From: VAZQ01 sp036557665
GTDB lineage: Bacteria > Pseudomonadota > Alphaproteobacteria > Rhizobiales > Xanthobacteraceae
DNA: 64,000 bases
Direction of reading: 5' to 3'
NCBI GenBank assembly: GCA_036557665.1
Contig: DATBHG010000031.1
Span: 62,001 to 126,000, forward strand
Below are positions 16,677 to 25,416 of this stretch, piece by piece. The notes beneath the pieces were generated by a model, which was not told where the DNA came from, searched no databases, and worked only from the letters and a program-made list of their open reading frames with translations. The position numbers were made by a program, and so were the translations under genes. How positions within the stretch are numbered: position 1 is the stretch's first letter; every line of letters starts with the position of its first letter.

Positions 16677-17075
16677 ATGACGGCCATCCCCGACAAGTAC
16701 CTCGATCTGTTGCAAAGGAAAAAGGCGTTTGCCGCGCTCGCAACCACGATGCCGGACGGATCGCCGCAAGTTACGCCGGTGTGGTTCGACTACAAGGACG
16801 GAATCGTTCGGGTGAATACCGCCAAAGGCCGGGTGAAGGCACGCAATCTGAGACAGGGCGCCGCGGTCGCGCTCGCGGTCGTCGACCCGGAGAACCCCTA
16901 TCGTTATATCCAGATCCGCGGGCGGGTCCGGCGTTGCTCCGAGGAGGGGGCGAATGCGCACATCGACTCGCTCTCCAAAAAATATCTCGGGAAGGACAAA
17001 TATCCCAATGCCGCACCCGGAGAGGTGCGGGTGATGTGCGAGATCGAGCCGGCCTCCGCCTCGGGCATGGGGTGA
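16677..17075 (+). CDS. PPOX-class (split-barrel) flavin/F420-type oxidoreductase
   Basis: 132-residue pyridoxamine-phosphate-oxidase-fold protein. FAALATTMPDGSPQVTPVWFDY is the standard first hairpin, then VRVNTAKGRVKARNLR and YRYIQIRGRVRR. The length and text match the Rv1155-like group that binds F420, FMN or heme. AGGAGG lies 7-8 bases before the ATG, an excellent ribosome-binding site. Substrate unknown. It is divergent from the YqgE-like gene, with about 100 bases between. Confidence 0.85.
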   Translation: MTAIPDKYLDLLQRKKAFAALATTMPDGSPQVTPVWFDYKDGIVRVNTAKGRVKARNLRQGAAVALAVVDPENPYRYIQIRGRVRRCSEEGANAHIDSLSKKYLGKDKYPNAAPGEVRVMCEIEPASASGMG

Positions 17076-17209
17076 CCGGCGCCGCCTGGCGCAAAATCGA
17101 ACAGCGAGGACAAGGATGGATCAGCTGCCAATCGGCGCAGCCGATTTGCAGCTCACCCGCCCTGCAATGTCCACTCCTGATCGGAGGCCGGTGGGTGGCC
17201 GAGCCCGGA

Positions 17210-17425
17210 TTACTGCCCGGCGGCGGAGGCCGTGCGCTCGCCTGAGCGCTCCGGCAGGACACTGCCGGCTGCGAGCAGGAACCAGCCCAGGAAAATGTAC
17301 CAGGCGGCGTTGTCCTGGGTCAGGCCCGGGATCGGCAGCTCGATCGGCAGCGCGGAGAGCACACCGACCATGGCCAGGCATCCCGCAATGACGAACAGAG
17401 CGATATTCGGGGCGCGCAAATTCAT
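17210..17425 (-). CDS. Small two-helix membrane protein
   Basis: 71 residues with two hydrophobic segments, IALFVIAGCLAMVGVLSAL (about 8-26) and AAWYIFLGWFLLAAGSVL (about 40-57), and a charged C-terminus. The codon pattern is coherent and the shape is typical of small inner-membrane proteins in this order. No function can be given. Confidence 0.6.
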   Translation of the reverse strand: MNLRAPNIALFVIAGCLAMVGVLSALPIELPIPGLTQDNAAWYIFLGWFLLAAGSVLPERSGERTASAAGQ

Positions 17426-17550
17426 GGAGACCTCGCAAGCATTTCACGCACGGAAACAAGGAAGCGCAAGTGTCGTTACGCGTCCCGATGCTGCCTTGTT
17501 CGTACAACAGACTCCTTGCGAGTCGGTTAACAATTCTTGAACTTTCGCAG

Positions 17551-18213
17551 ATGCGCCAACCCCGCCACAGGCTGTTGCTGGAAGCCGCCCTCGACCGCCT
17601 GACGCGGGAGTGTCGCGCGGTCGCCCGCGCTCCCCTCACGTTCGCTGCCATCGTGGCCGCCGCGGCGCTGATCTCGTGCGCTGCCATATGGCGCTCCTGG
17701 AGCTATCGCGGAGAGGCAAATCTGTGGCGCGCGCAGGTTACGGAGTATCGGGAGAAGCTGCACGGCGCGTCGGCGGATGAAGCCAAGACCGCGCTCGATG
17801 CCCTTGCAGACGAGGTGAGCGCGCTGCAGGCGCAACTGCAGCCGCGCCGGGTCAATGCGCAGCAGCGCCAGATCATCACCGAGAAATCCAAGGTCCCGAG
17901 CGGCACCCAATATGCCGTCACCATCGTGTACGAGGGCGAATGCTGGGACTGTCCGCAATACGCGGCTGACCTCGACGACGCGTTTCGCAGCATTCCGGGA
18001 TGGCTGGTAAATCATCGGGTGATGATCGGCCTGCGGGAGCGGCCGCCGCAGGGACTGGCGGTCGTGGTCGGCGATCCGGCGCGACCGTCTCCGCCGGAAT
18101 CGCTGGTGTTGCAGGCGCTGCGGGCGGCAGGAATCGGCTTCGACGTGCAAGCGGCTCGCTCCAATCGCGAGCAGGGGCCGCAACTGCTGCTTGCCGCCAA
18201 AGCCGTGCCATGA
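17551..18213 (+). CDS. Membrane-anchored hypothetical protein with coiled coil
   Basis: 220 residues. One transmembrane segment (about 32-50, FAAIVAAAALISCAAIW) is followed by a helical, Leu-heptad stretch (AKTALDALADEVSALQAQLQ). Then comes a compact C-terminal domain with a WDCPQYAADLDDAF motif containing a vicinal Cys-rich loop (GECWDCPQY). The ATG at 17551 is preferred because upstream codons overlap a region with different composition. The next gene, cobU, starts four bases after its stop, so it may be co-transcribed with cobalamin genes. Function unknown. Confidence 0.6.
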   Translation: MRQPRHRLLLEAALDRLTRECRAVARAPLTFAAIVAAAALISCAAIWRSWSYRGEANLWRAQVTEYREKLHGASADEAKTALDALADEVSALQAQLQPRRVNAQQRQIITEKSKVPSGTQYAVTIVYEGECWDCPQYAADLDDAFRSIPGWLVNHRVMIGLRERPPQGLAVVVGDPARPSPPESLVLQALRAAGIGFDVQAARSNREQGPQLLLAAKAVP

Positions 18214-18217
18214 CCGT

Positions 18218-18757
18218 ATGAGCGACGCGGCTATCCCCGGAGACTTCCGGCGCACGCTGGTTCTCGGTGGCGCGCGGTCGGGCAAGAGCCGCTATGCCGA
18301 GACGCTGATCACCGCCCTCCCCCCGCCCTGGATTTATCTGGCGACCGCCGAGGCGCGGGATGCGGAGATGGCGCAGCGCATCGCCAGCCACCGTGCCGAG
18401 CGCGACAAGGGCTGGAAGACCGTCGAGGCGCCGCATGCGCTCGCGCAGGCGATCGCAAATGCGGCGCCGGCGTGCCCGCTTCTGATCGACTGCCTCACGC
18501 TCTGGCTGAGCAATCGCATGCTCGCGAATGGTGACATTGCCGGCGAGGCGCTTGCGCTCGAGGCGGCCCTCGATCGCCGCACCGGCCCCATCGTGCTGGT
18601 CTCGAATGAGGTCGGCTGCGGGATCGTCCCCGAGAACGCGCTTGCGCGGCGCTTTCGCGACCTGCAAGGTCAACTCAACCAGCGCATTGCCGCGCATGTG
18701 GAGCAAGTGGTCCTCATCGTCGCCGGGCTGCCGGTCACCGTGAAAGGAGGGGCATGA
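18218..18757 (+). CDS. cobU: Adenosylcobinamide kinase / adenosylcobinamide-phosphate guanylyltransferase
   Basis: 179 residues, also called CobP in aerobic-pathway organisms. It phosphorylates adenosylcobinamide and then transfers GMP to build the nucleotide loop. The P-loop GGARSGKS is at 17-24. LLIDCLTLWLSN and VLVSNEVGCGIVPENALARRFRD are the family's kinase and guanylate-transfer signatures. The ATG at 18218 gives the canonical N-terminus. It overlaps cobO by four bases (ATGA), showing coupling. Confidence 0.95.
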   Translation: MSDAAIPGDFRRTLVLGGARSGKSRYAETLITALPPPWIYLATAEARDAEMAQRIASHRAERDKGWKTVEAPHALAQAIANAAPACPLLIDCLTLWLSNRMLANGDIAGEALALEAALDRRTGPIVLVSNEVGCGIVPENALARRFRDLQGQLNQRIAAHVEQVVLIVAGLPVTVKGGA

Positions 18758-19371
18758 CAAAAACCGTCAATGACGCCGAAGGCGAGCGTCACCGTGCAAA
18801 AATGGCCAAGCGCAAGGCGGTGCAGGATGCCGAGGTGGCGCAGAAGAAGATCGAGAAGGGTCTTCTCATCGTCCATACCGGCACGGGCAAAGGCAAATCC
18901 ACTGCCGCATTCGGCCTTGCGCTTCGCATGCTCGGGCGCGGCAAGCGCGTCGGCGTGGTGCAGTTCATCAAGGGAGCCTGGCACAGTGCCGAGCGCGATG
19001 CGCTCGCGCGTTTTGGCGACCAGGTGTCCTGGCACACCATGGGCGAGGGCTTCACCTGGGAGACGCAGGACCGCGCGCGCGATATCGCAGCCGCCGAGCG
19101 CGCCTGGGCGAAAGCAACCGAGCTGATGACCGACCCGCAATTCAGTCTCGTCATCCTCGACGAGCTCAACATCGCGCTGCGATACGATTACCTCGATCTC
19201 ACCGCGGTCGTCGCCGCCCTGAACGGGCGGCGGCCCGACCTGCATGTCGCCGTCACAGGCCGCAACGCCAAGCCGGAGCTGGTCGCCGCGGCCGACCTCG
19301 TTACCGAGATGAACCTGGTGAAGCACCATTTTGCCGCCGGAGTTAAGGCCCAGCCCGGGATCGAGTTCTGA
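18754..19371 (+). CDS. cobO: Cob(I)yrinic acid a,c-diamide adenosyltransferase
   Basis: 205-residue CobO/BtuR-type corrinoid adenosyltransferase. The P-loop HTGTGKGKSTAAFG (41-54), the VVQFIKGAW segment and LVILDELNIALRYDYLDL are diagnostic. It uses ATP to place the 5'-deoxyadenosyl group on cobalt. It is translationally coupled to cobU. About 210 bases separate it from cobQ and contain a palindromic repeat, so the downstream genes may have their own transcript control. Confidence 0.96.
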   Translation: MTKTVNDAEGERHRAKMAKRKAVQDAEVAQKKIEKGLLIVHTGTGKGKSTAAFGLALRMLGRGKRVGVVQFIKGAWHSAERDALARFGDQVSWHTMGEGFTWETQDRARDIAAAERAWAKATELMTDPQFSLVILDELNIALRYDYLDLTAVVAALNGRRPDLHVAVTGRNAKPELVAAADLVTEMNLVKHHFAAGVKAQPGIEF

Positions 19372-19409
19372 CGCAGGCGTCCATCACATGCGCGACATCC
19401 GTGCCCGTC

Positions 19410-19457
19410 ATTCCGGTCGAGCAAGCCGGGCTTCGCCCGGCGAGCCAGAGCCGGAAT
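19410..19457. repeat. Palindromic repeat, ATTCCGG family
   Basis: Outer arms ATTCCGG (19410-19416) and CCGGAAT (19451-19457) enclose a GCCGGGCTTCGCCCGGC hairpin. The text CATTCCGG..CGAGCAAGC is shared, in partial form, with intergenic elements at 44955-44996 and 47990-48140. No coding function. Confidence 0.65.
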
Positions 19458-19580
19458 CCATTCAACGGCGCTGCTCGTGCATGCGCGCCGGCCGCAAGCT
19501 GCCGGATCCCGACTCGCAGCCGCGCGGCACGGCCGCGCTCACTCGGGCGGGACGACGGTTTGACGCGATCGAGCTCTGAG

Positions 19581-21062
19581 TTGTCCGCCCGCGCAATCAT
19601 GTTCCAGGGCTGCGCATCCGACGCCGGCAAGTCGCTGATCGTTGCCGGTCTGGCGCGCGCATTCACCCTGCGCGGCCTCAAGGTGCGGCCATTCAAGCCG
19701 CAGAACATGTCCAACAATGCGGCAGTGACGGTCGACGGCGGCGAGATCGGTCGCGCCCAGGCGCTGCAGGCGCGCGCGGCCCGCACATCCCCCACCGTCG
19801 ACATGAATCCCGTGCTGTTGAAACCGCAAAGCGAGATCGGAGCGCAGATCGTGGTGCAGGGTCGCGTGCATGGCAGCGCGAAAGCTGCCGAGTATCAGGC
19901 CATGAAGCCCCGCCTGCTGCCGCGCGTTCTCGACAGCTTCGCGCGTCTGCGGCGCGAGTCCGATCTCGTGCTGGTCGAAGGCGCGGGCAGCGCGTCGGAA
20001 ACAAACCTGCGGGCAAACGACATCGCCAATATGGGATTTGCACGCGCGGCGCAGGTGCCGGTGGCGCTGATCGGCGACATCGAGCGGGGCGGTGTAATTG
20101 CGAGCCTCGTCGGCACCAAGGCGGTGATCGCTCACGAGGATGCCGCACTCATCCGCGGGTTCCTGGTGAACAAATTTCGCGGCGACCCCGGGCTGTTCGC
20201 AGAGGGCATGCAAACCATTGCCCGCCTGACCGGCTGGCAGGCGCTCGGGCTCATTCCATTCTTTCAGGATGCCAGGCTGCTGCCGCCGGAAGATGCGCTC
20301 GCGCTCGAAGCGCCGCGCGTGGAAAAAAAACAGGCCCGCGCTCGCATCGCGGTTCCGATCCTGCCGCACATCGCCAATTTCGACGACCTCGATCCGCTGG
20401 AGGCTGAACCCTCCGTGGACGTCGTCCGCATCCGGCCGGGCGAGGCGCTGCCCGGCGATGCCAGCCTCGTCATTCTTCCAGGATCGAAAGCCTCGATTGC
20501 AGACCTTGCCGCGCTGCGAAGCAACGGCTTCCACATCGACATCGCCGCGCATCTACGCCGCGGCGGCACCGTGCTCGGCCTGTGCGGAGGGTACCAGATG
20601 CTGGGGCGCACGATCGATGATCCGGAAGGCATCGAAGGGCCTCCCGGTCGCGTCGAGGGGCTCGGATTGCTCGAGGTCGAGACCACGCTGACCGGTGAGA
20701 AGAGCCTCGATCCGGTCAGCGGCGCGACTTGCGGCGTTCGCAGCATGACTTTCGGCGGCGCGCCGTTCTCCGGTTACGAGATGCATGTGGGAGTGACACG
20801 CGGTCCGGCTTGCTCGCGGCCGTTTGCGCACCGTTCCGATGGCTCGCCCGAGGGCGCAGTCTCGGCCGATGGACGCGTGTCCGGCACCTATATCCACGGC
20901 CTGTTCAGTGATGATCGCCAGCGTTCCGCATGGCTCGCGCGGCTTGCTGCGGGCACATCGGCCATCGCATTCGAGCCGCTGATCGATAATACGCTCGACC
21001 GTCTCGCGGCGCACCTTGCAGCCCACGTCGATCTCGACCGCATCCTCGGCCTCGCGCGGTAG
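19581..21062 (+). CDS. cobQ: Cobyric acid synthase, glutamine-hydrolysing
   Basis: 493 residues from a TTG start. It amidates the b, d, e and g side chains of adenosylcobyrinic a,c-diamide. The dethiobiotin-synthase-like N-terminal domain begins IMFQGCASDAGKS (P-loop, with GCAS where GTGS is usual) and FKPQNMSNNAAVT. The triad-type GATase domain has the nucleophile in GLCGGYQMLG and His in GTYIHGLF. The TTG at 19581 gives the usual few residues before the first strand; an ATG at 19599 is the other choice. A longer upstream frame runs through the repeat element and was rejected. Confidence 0.95.
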   Translation: MSARAIMFQGCASDAGKSLIVAGLARAFTLRGLKVRPFKPQNMSNNAAVTVDGGEIGRAQALQARAARTSPTVDMNPVLLKPQSEIGAQIVVQGRVHGSAKAAEYQAMKPRLLPRVLDSFARLRRESDLVLVEGAGSASETNLRANDIANMGFARAAQVPVALIGDIERGGVIASLVGTKAVIAHEDAALIRGFLVNKFRGDPGLFAEGMQTIARLTGWQALGLIPFFQDARLLPPEDALALEAPRVEKKQARARIAVPILPHIANFDDLDPLEAEPSVDVVRIRPGEALPGDASLVILPGSKASIADLAALRSNGFHIDIAAHLRRGGTVLGLCGGYQMLGRTIDDPEGIEGPPGRVEGLGLLEVETTLTGEKSLDPVSGATCGVRSMTFGGAPFSGYEMHVGVTRGPACSRPFAHRSDGSPEGAVSADGRVSGTYIHGLFSDDRQRSAWLARLAAGTSAIAFEPLIDNTLDRLAAHLAAHVDLDRILGLAR

Positions 21063-21095
21063 TGGCGGGGCTTGCGTCTCCGTGGCCTCGCAGCC

Positions 21096-21160
21096 CGGAT
21101 CGCGCCATTGCGCGATCCGAGAGGGTGGTACCCGGATTGCGCAAGCGCAATCCGGGCTAC
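21096..21160. repeat. Pair of REP-like palindromes
   Basis: The first stem CGGATCGCGC / GCGCGATCCG (21096-21105 and 21110-21119) has a 4-base loop. The second stem CCCGGATTGCG / CGCAATCCGGG (21131-21141 and 21146-21156) has loop CAAG and is flanked by GTA..CTAC. A half-copy with GCCGGATTGCGCTTGCGC follows cobC at about 23214-23232. They lie in the space between convergent cobQ and cobD. From memory, such GTAGCCCGGATT palindromes are common in Bradyrhizobium relatives. Confidence 0.75.
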
Positions 21161-21216
21161 TACGAAACTGTTCGGCCCCCGCGAGACGCAGCAGACCGTG
21201 AGGGTGGCACAGCGGA

Positions 21217-22188
21217 TCACGCCCCACCGGAAAGCGCCGCAGCGAGCAGCGCCAGCGCCGCAACGCCCGCGATCAGGATCGCGTCGGCGCGGATATAAAG
21301 AGAGAGCGCGGCACGAATGTCCGCTGCCGTCGCGCAGCGGCGGCCATTGCCCATCAGGGCATCCGCAATCTCGATCCCGCCGTAGCTGCGCGGCCCTGCA
21401 AGCGCGAGATCGAGCGCGCCGGCCATTGCCGCCTCCGGATAGCCCGCGTTGGGCGAACGGTGATGTCGGGCATCGCGCGCCATCGCGCGCCACGCCTTGC
21501 GCCAAGACGCGCCCGGCGTCACCGCGGCGGCGGCCACGATCAGGACGGCGGAAAGCCGCGACGCCGGGAGATTGACCAGATCATCGAGACGCGCGGCGGC
21601 CCACCCGAAGGCGCCATGGCGCTGCGTCCGATGGCCGATCATGCTGTCGGCGGTATTTATGGCCTTGTAGGCGGCGCCTCCGGCAAGCCCCGCCGCCGCC
21701 AGCCAGAACGCGGGAGCTACCACTCCATCGGAGAAATTTTCAGCAAGGCTCTCGATCGCGGCGCGTGCAACGCCGGCCTCGTCGAGCGACTCGGGATCGC
21801 GCCCGACAATATGCGACACGGCTTGCCGGGCAACCGTCAGCCCCTTGGTCTCAAGCGCGATTGCGACGCGCTCGACGTGCGCATAGAGGCTGCGCTGGGC
21901 AAACAGCGTGCTCGCGGCAAGCGCGGCAATAGCGATGCCGAAGGCCAGCTCACGACACGCGAGCGCGAGAATACCGCCGGCGACGGCGGCGGCTGCGACG
22001 GTCACGACGAGAGCGACCGCCCCCGCGGCTCGTCGCCGGGAGGTATTCATGTCCTCCCGGTTCAAACCGCGATCGAGCGCATCGATCAGTCGCCCCACCC
22101 AGGTCACGGGATGGCCGATTGTGCGAGTGAGCCAGCCGGGATAACCGAACGTGACCTCGATCAGGAGCGCGAGCAGCGTCAGCGTCAT
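21217..22188 (-). CDS. cobD: Adenosylcobinamide-phosphate synthase (CbiB type)
   Basis: 323-residue integral membrane protein with about four to six hydrophobic segments. It attaches (R)-1-amino-2-propanol (or its phosphate) to adenosylcobyric acid. Family signs: GHPVTWVGRLIDALD near the N-terminus, IVGRDPESLDEAGVARAAIESLAENFSDGVVAP split over the central loop, and YKAINTADSMIGHR. The ATG at 22188 gives the expected short N-terminus (MTLTLLALL). Its start codon overlaps, on the opposite strand, the start codon of cobC, so each gene's ribosome-binding site lies in the other's reading frame. Confidence 0.94.
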   Translation of the reverse strand: MTLTLLALLIEVTFGYPGWLTRTIGHPVTWVGRLIDALDRGLNREDMNTSRRRAAGAVALVVTVAAAAVAGGILALACRELAFGIAIAALAASTLFAQRSLYAHVERVAIALETKGLTVARQAVSHIVGRDPESLDEAGVARAAIESLAENFSDGVVAPAFWLAAAGLAGGAAYKAINTADSMIGHRTQRHGAFGWAAARLDDLVNLPASRLSAVLIVAAAAVTPGASWRKAWRAMARDARHHRSPNAGYPEAAMAGALDLALAGPRSYGGIEIADALMGNGRRCATAADIRAALSLYIRADAILIAGVAALALLAAALSGGA

Positions 22189-23215
22189 GATTTGCGAAAC
22201 CTCGGCTCCGCTGCGCCATGGCGGGGATCTCACCGAAGCGCGGCGGCAGTTTCCCCATGCGCCCGAACCGTTCCTCGATCTCTCGACCGGGATCAACCCT
22301 CGCCCATACCCGATCCCGCAAATATCCTCCGAGCTGCTTGCCCGCCTGCCGCAGTCGGCCGAGGTCGACCGCCTTTGCGCCGCCGCTGCGGCGTTTTACG
22401 GCGCGCCGTCGCGCGACTGCGTTCTGGCGGCACCGGGCACGCAGCTTCTTCTTCCCCTGGTGGCGTCCCTCGTACCCGCGGGAGCAGCGGCGATCCTCGG
22501 GCCCACCTATGCCGAGCATGCGCGGGCGTGTGCGCTGGCAGGTCATGCCATTAAAGAAGTCCATCAAGTCGGCGAGCTCGCACGGGTAAATCCCCAGGCA
22601 AATCTTGCCATCGTCGTGAACCCCAACAACCCCGATGGGCGGCTCTCTGCGAGAGGCGACCTGCTTGCCCTCGCCAAGGAGCTGCGCTCGCGCGCGGGTC
22701 TGCTCGTCGTCGACGAAGCATTCATGGAGGTCGCCCCGGACGGCAGCAGCCTCGCGCCCGAGGTCGACCGCGGCAGCATCGTGGTGCTGCGCTCGTTCGG
22801 CAAGTTCTTCGGGCTTGCCGGACTGCGGCTCGGATTTGCGCTCGCCGCGCCGGAGCTGGTCGCACGTCTCGCCGCCTGGCTTGGGCCATGGGCGGTATCG
22901 AGCGGGGCCATTGCTGCCGGTCGGGCGGGTCTGGACGATCCCGGCTGGGCGAAGGCAACGCGCCTTTCGCTTGAACGCGACGCGCAACGGCTCGACGACT
23001 TGCTGAGGAGTTGCGGCCTCGAGATCGCCGGCGGCACCTCGTTATTCCGGCTCGCCGCCGCGCCAGCCGCAGACGCGCTGTTCCGTCACCTCGGCAATCG
23101 CGGCATCTGGGTGCGCCGATTCACCGAGCAGCCGAGCCGGGTGCGGTTCGGCCTCCCGGCCGGCGAGGAAGCCTGGACGCGCCTGTCTGCGGCGCTCGGC
23201 GCGTTTGCGCTGTAG
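22187..23215 (+). CDS. cobC: L-threonine-O-3-phosphate decarboxylase (PLP, CobC type)
   Basis: 342-residue class-I-aminotransferase-fold enzyme that makes (R)-1-amino-2-propanol phosphate for cobalamin. It begins APLRHGGDLTEA and has LDLSTGINPRPYPIP, the normal CobC/CobD signature. NPNNPDGR binds PLP phosphate-side, and the Schiff-base Lys lies in VLRSFGKFFGLAGLRLG. The ATG at 22187 overlaps the divergent cobD start. With cobD, this supplies both parts of the aminopropanol arm. Confidence 0.94.
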   Translation: MICETSAPLRHGGDLTEARRQFPHAPEPFLDLSTGINPRPYPIPQISSELLARLPQSAEVDRLCAAAAAFYGAPSRDCVLAAPGTQLLLPLVASLVPAGAAAILGPTYAEHARACALAGHAIKEVHQVGELARVNPQANLAIVVNPNNPDGRLSARGDLLALAKELRSRAGLLVVDEAFMEVAPDGSSLAPEVDRGSIVVLRSFGKFFGLAGLRLGFALAAPELVARLAAWLGPWAVSSGAIAAGRAGLDDPGWAKATRLSLERDAQRLDDLLRSCGLEIAGGTSLFRLAAAPAADALFRHLGNRGIWVRRFTEQPSRVRFGLPAGEEAWTRLSAALGAFAL

Positions 23216-23329
23216 CCGGATTGCGCTTGCGCGCGAACATCGCGAAAAGCGAGCAACTCACTCCTCTTGAGGCCCTTTCATCTTGGTCTACTTCACACGG
23301 GCTGTCTCTACCTTTGCGAAGAGCAACTT

Positions 23330-23527
23330 GTGTCAAACCCTCAGTCATTGATCGATAAAATAAAAGCTCTCTCTGCAGAGCACCTCGATGACGTCGAGGA
23401 TTTCGTCGATTTCATCAGCTCACGCGCACAAGAGCGCTCGCTGGCGCGCGCTGCTGCCGCGACGAGCGCAGCCGTTTTCAACAAAATCTGGAGCAATCCG
23501 GAAGACGACGTGTACGATGAGCTTTGA
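23330..23527 (+). CDS. Antitoxin-like small protein upstream of a PemK/MazF toxin
   Basis: 65 residues from a GTG at 23330. It is helical and acidic (LIDKIKALSAEHLDDVEDFVDFISSRAQE), as in DUF2281-like and other antitoxins that pair with PIN or MazF toxins. Its C-terminus overlaps the toxin start by 11 bases, a typical arrangement. The toxin behind it is cut off, so this is an orphan antitoxin. An ATG further upstream would add a poorly conserved leader and was not used. Confidence 0.7.
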   Translation: MSNPQSLIDKIKALSAEHLDDVEDFVDFISSRAQERSLARAAAATSAAVFNKIWSNPEDDVYDEL

Positions 23528-23656
23528 TCTCGGCGATGTGGTGCTCGTACGGTTCCCTTTCACGAATCAGGCAAAAAAGCGAGCCGCCGTCGTCGTCAGC
23601 TCCCGTGCGTATAATGCCGTGGTAAATGCGAACGCCCTCGTTGTGGTCCGAGGCTC
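23517..23656 (+). pseudogene. PemK/MazF-type toxin, truncated
   Basis: Starts MSFDLGDVVLVRFPFTNQAKKRAAVVVSSRAYNAVV, the N-terminal barrel of a PemK/MazF endoribonuclease. After about 46 residues the sequence changes into the 3' end of the opposite-strand TPP enzyme gene. The rest of the toxin (about 60-70 residues) is missing. The break marks the left edge of the catabolic accessory region. Confidence 0.8.
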
Positions 23657-25366
23657 TCAGCTCACCGATACCAGCCGCATGTCGATGAGCGCCGCCTTCC
23701 CCGAGCCGAGAGCTTTCAGACCTCGTTCGAGTGCCGGGTGCACCTCGCTCGGCTCTTCAACCTTCTCGCCATGGATCCCAAAGGCTTGCGCCAACGCCGC
23801 GTATTCGGGAGAGGGCGCGATCGATGTCCCGACGAACGTATTGGTTTTTGTGCTCCAACCTTCCGGGTAATAAAGCGGGATTGCAAGTTTCTGTGAGAGA
23901 TAACCCTGATTGTTCAGAATGATGATCATGATGGGCATCTGAAATTCCTGACAGAAACCCAAACCTGCAAGCACCGGGTTGTAGTTGAAAGACCCATCGC
24001 CGATGAGCAGGACAACCGGGCTTTGCGCGGCTGCACATTTGACCCCAAGCGCTGTTCCGAGACCGGTCCCAAGCCCGCCAATCGCGCCGGAGAAGAAATG
24101 TCCCGGCTTGAGACGATCGAGGTGGCGGTCAATGGCGGACCGATGCGTGATCGTTTCCTCGACAACAATCGCATCCGAGGGAAGGATTTCATTCAACGCG
24201 TGCAATACCCAGTGCTGATCGAGCGGTTTGCGGTCTTTGCAGCCAAGGCCTTCCTCCTCTTTCGTGCGTCTTTGCTCCCGATGACGGGCGTCCCAATGCC
24301 TCGATCGGGCGGAACGCATCGGATCAGCCGGTTGGACTTGCTTCCTCGCTTTCTCGAGCATTCGGGTAAGTGCATCCGCAACCGCACCGGTAAGCCAAAG
24401 ATCGGCTTGATACCCCAAATAGGGAAGCTCGGGCCGCAACGGGTTTTCGCTCAAAACAGTGACCCGAGCCCCCGGCTTCGGGTTAGCCGACGGTGGATGC
24501 CAGGGCCCCTTTGCCTCCAAAACAAGCACGAAGTCCGCATCGGCGAGAACCGGAGCCGCATCGAAGCCGGCGTGGAGAGGATGGTCGCGGGGGAAGCTCG
24601 CGTAGCCTGCCGCACGCGGCTCTATCACCGGAATACAGAGAAGCTCTGCGAGCTCGACCAGGCGCTCCGCGGCGGCAACGCTGCGACCACAGGCTTGCGT
24701 GACAATCACCGGATGCCGTGCCTCGAGAAGCATCGTCACGAGCTTATCCAGGCCGCCATCATCGGCCGCCGGCGGCTCCGGATAGACGGCGCGTGCCGCA
24801 GCATCCCTGGGCACCGCTGCGGTGAGAAATTCGAGCGGCAGCGAAACGAATACCGGCCCTTTCGGCGAGGTCATCGCGAGCTGGCAGGCCCGCTCGATCG
24901 TGGCGGGCAGGATTACCGGCGTATTGACCGCGAAGCTCCATTTCACGCAGCGCTCGACCAGGCGAGCAGGGCCTCCGACGTCCGCCAGCTGCGACAGCCA
25001 GTGACCTCCCGGATCCGGGCCTTCTCCTTCCCCGAACGCGATTGATTCACCGGCAAACACGACCATGGGAATATTTTCATGGAGCGCACCTCTCAGCGCC
25101 ATGGATCCGTGCAGGGCACCCACCGTGGTGTGCAGCATGACTGCGGGGAGCCTTCCGCTCGCCTTCGCATACCCGCTCGCCATGGCCACCGCGATCTCCT
25201 CATGCCGGGAGGACAGATAGAGCGGCTTGCTGTTGAGATCAGGGTTGGCCAGAAACTCCCATACCGGCGCCCATTCGGAGCCCGGCGAGGCGAATATCCG
25301 CTCGACCTGCATTTCGAACAGAACCCGCAGGAAAACCTCGGCTCCTGCCAATCCCTTGGTGCGCAT
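23657..25366 (-). CDS. Thiamine-diphosphate-dependent enzyme (acetolactate synthase-like)
   Basis: 569 residues with the three-domain Pyr/middle/PP layout. The catalytic Glu is in SSRHEEIAVAMASGYAKASG. The TPP-Mg site is GDGSFNYNPVLAGL ending about 30 residues later in ILNNQGYLS. GGLGTGLGTALG precedes it. Family members decarboxylate 2-oxo acids or make/cleave acyloins; text resembles benzoylformate-decarboxylase/acetolactate-synthase relatives but no specific reaction can be assigned. The ATG at 25366 follows GGGGA at a good distance; a GTG at 25420 overlapping the ABC ATPase stop is the alternative. It is the last gene of a long leftward operon. Confidence 0.85.
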   Translation of the reverse strand: MRTKGLAGAEVFLRVLFEMQVERIFASPGSEWAPVWEFLANPDLNSKPLYLSSRHEEIAVAMASGYAKASGRLPAVMLHTTVGALHGSMALRGALHENIPMVVFAGESIAFGEGEGPDPGGHWLSQLADVGGPARLVERCVKWSFAVNTPVILPATIERACQLAMTSPKGPVFVSLPLEFLTAAVPRDAAARAVYPEPPAADDGGLDKLVTMLLEARHPVIVTQACGRSVAAAERLVELAELLCIPVIEPRAAGYASFPRDHPLHAGFDAAPVLADADFVLVLEAKGPWHPPSANPKPGARVTVLSENPLRPELPYLGYQADLWLTGAVADALTRMLEKARKQVQPADPMRSARSRHWDARHREQRRTKEEEGLGCKDRKPLDQHWVLHALNEILPSDAIVVEETITHRSAIDRHLDRLKPGHFFSGAIGGLGTGLGTALGVKCAAAQSPVVLLIGDGSFNYNPVLAGLGFCQEFQMPIMIIILNNQGYLSQKLAIPLYYPEGWSTKTNTFVGTSIAPSPEYAALAQAFGIHGEKVEEPSEVHPALERGLKALGSGKAALIDMRLVSVS

Positions 25367-25416
25367 CTGTTTCCCCGGAAAACTGCAGCGAAAGAGCTCT
25401 GATCGACCCGAAGGCG

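Noticed and set aside
17076..18217. Cobalamin riboswitch upstream of cobU
   Set aside because: No recognisable B12-box-like sequence was found in the spaces before the cob genes by eye; not a proof of absence.
19401..19580. N-terminal extension of cobyric acid synthase
   Set aside because: It would translate through the palindromic repeat; family members start near the P-loop, so the TTG at 19581 was chosen.
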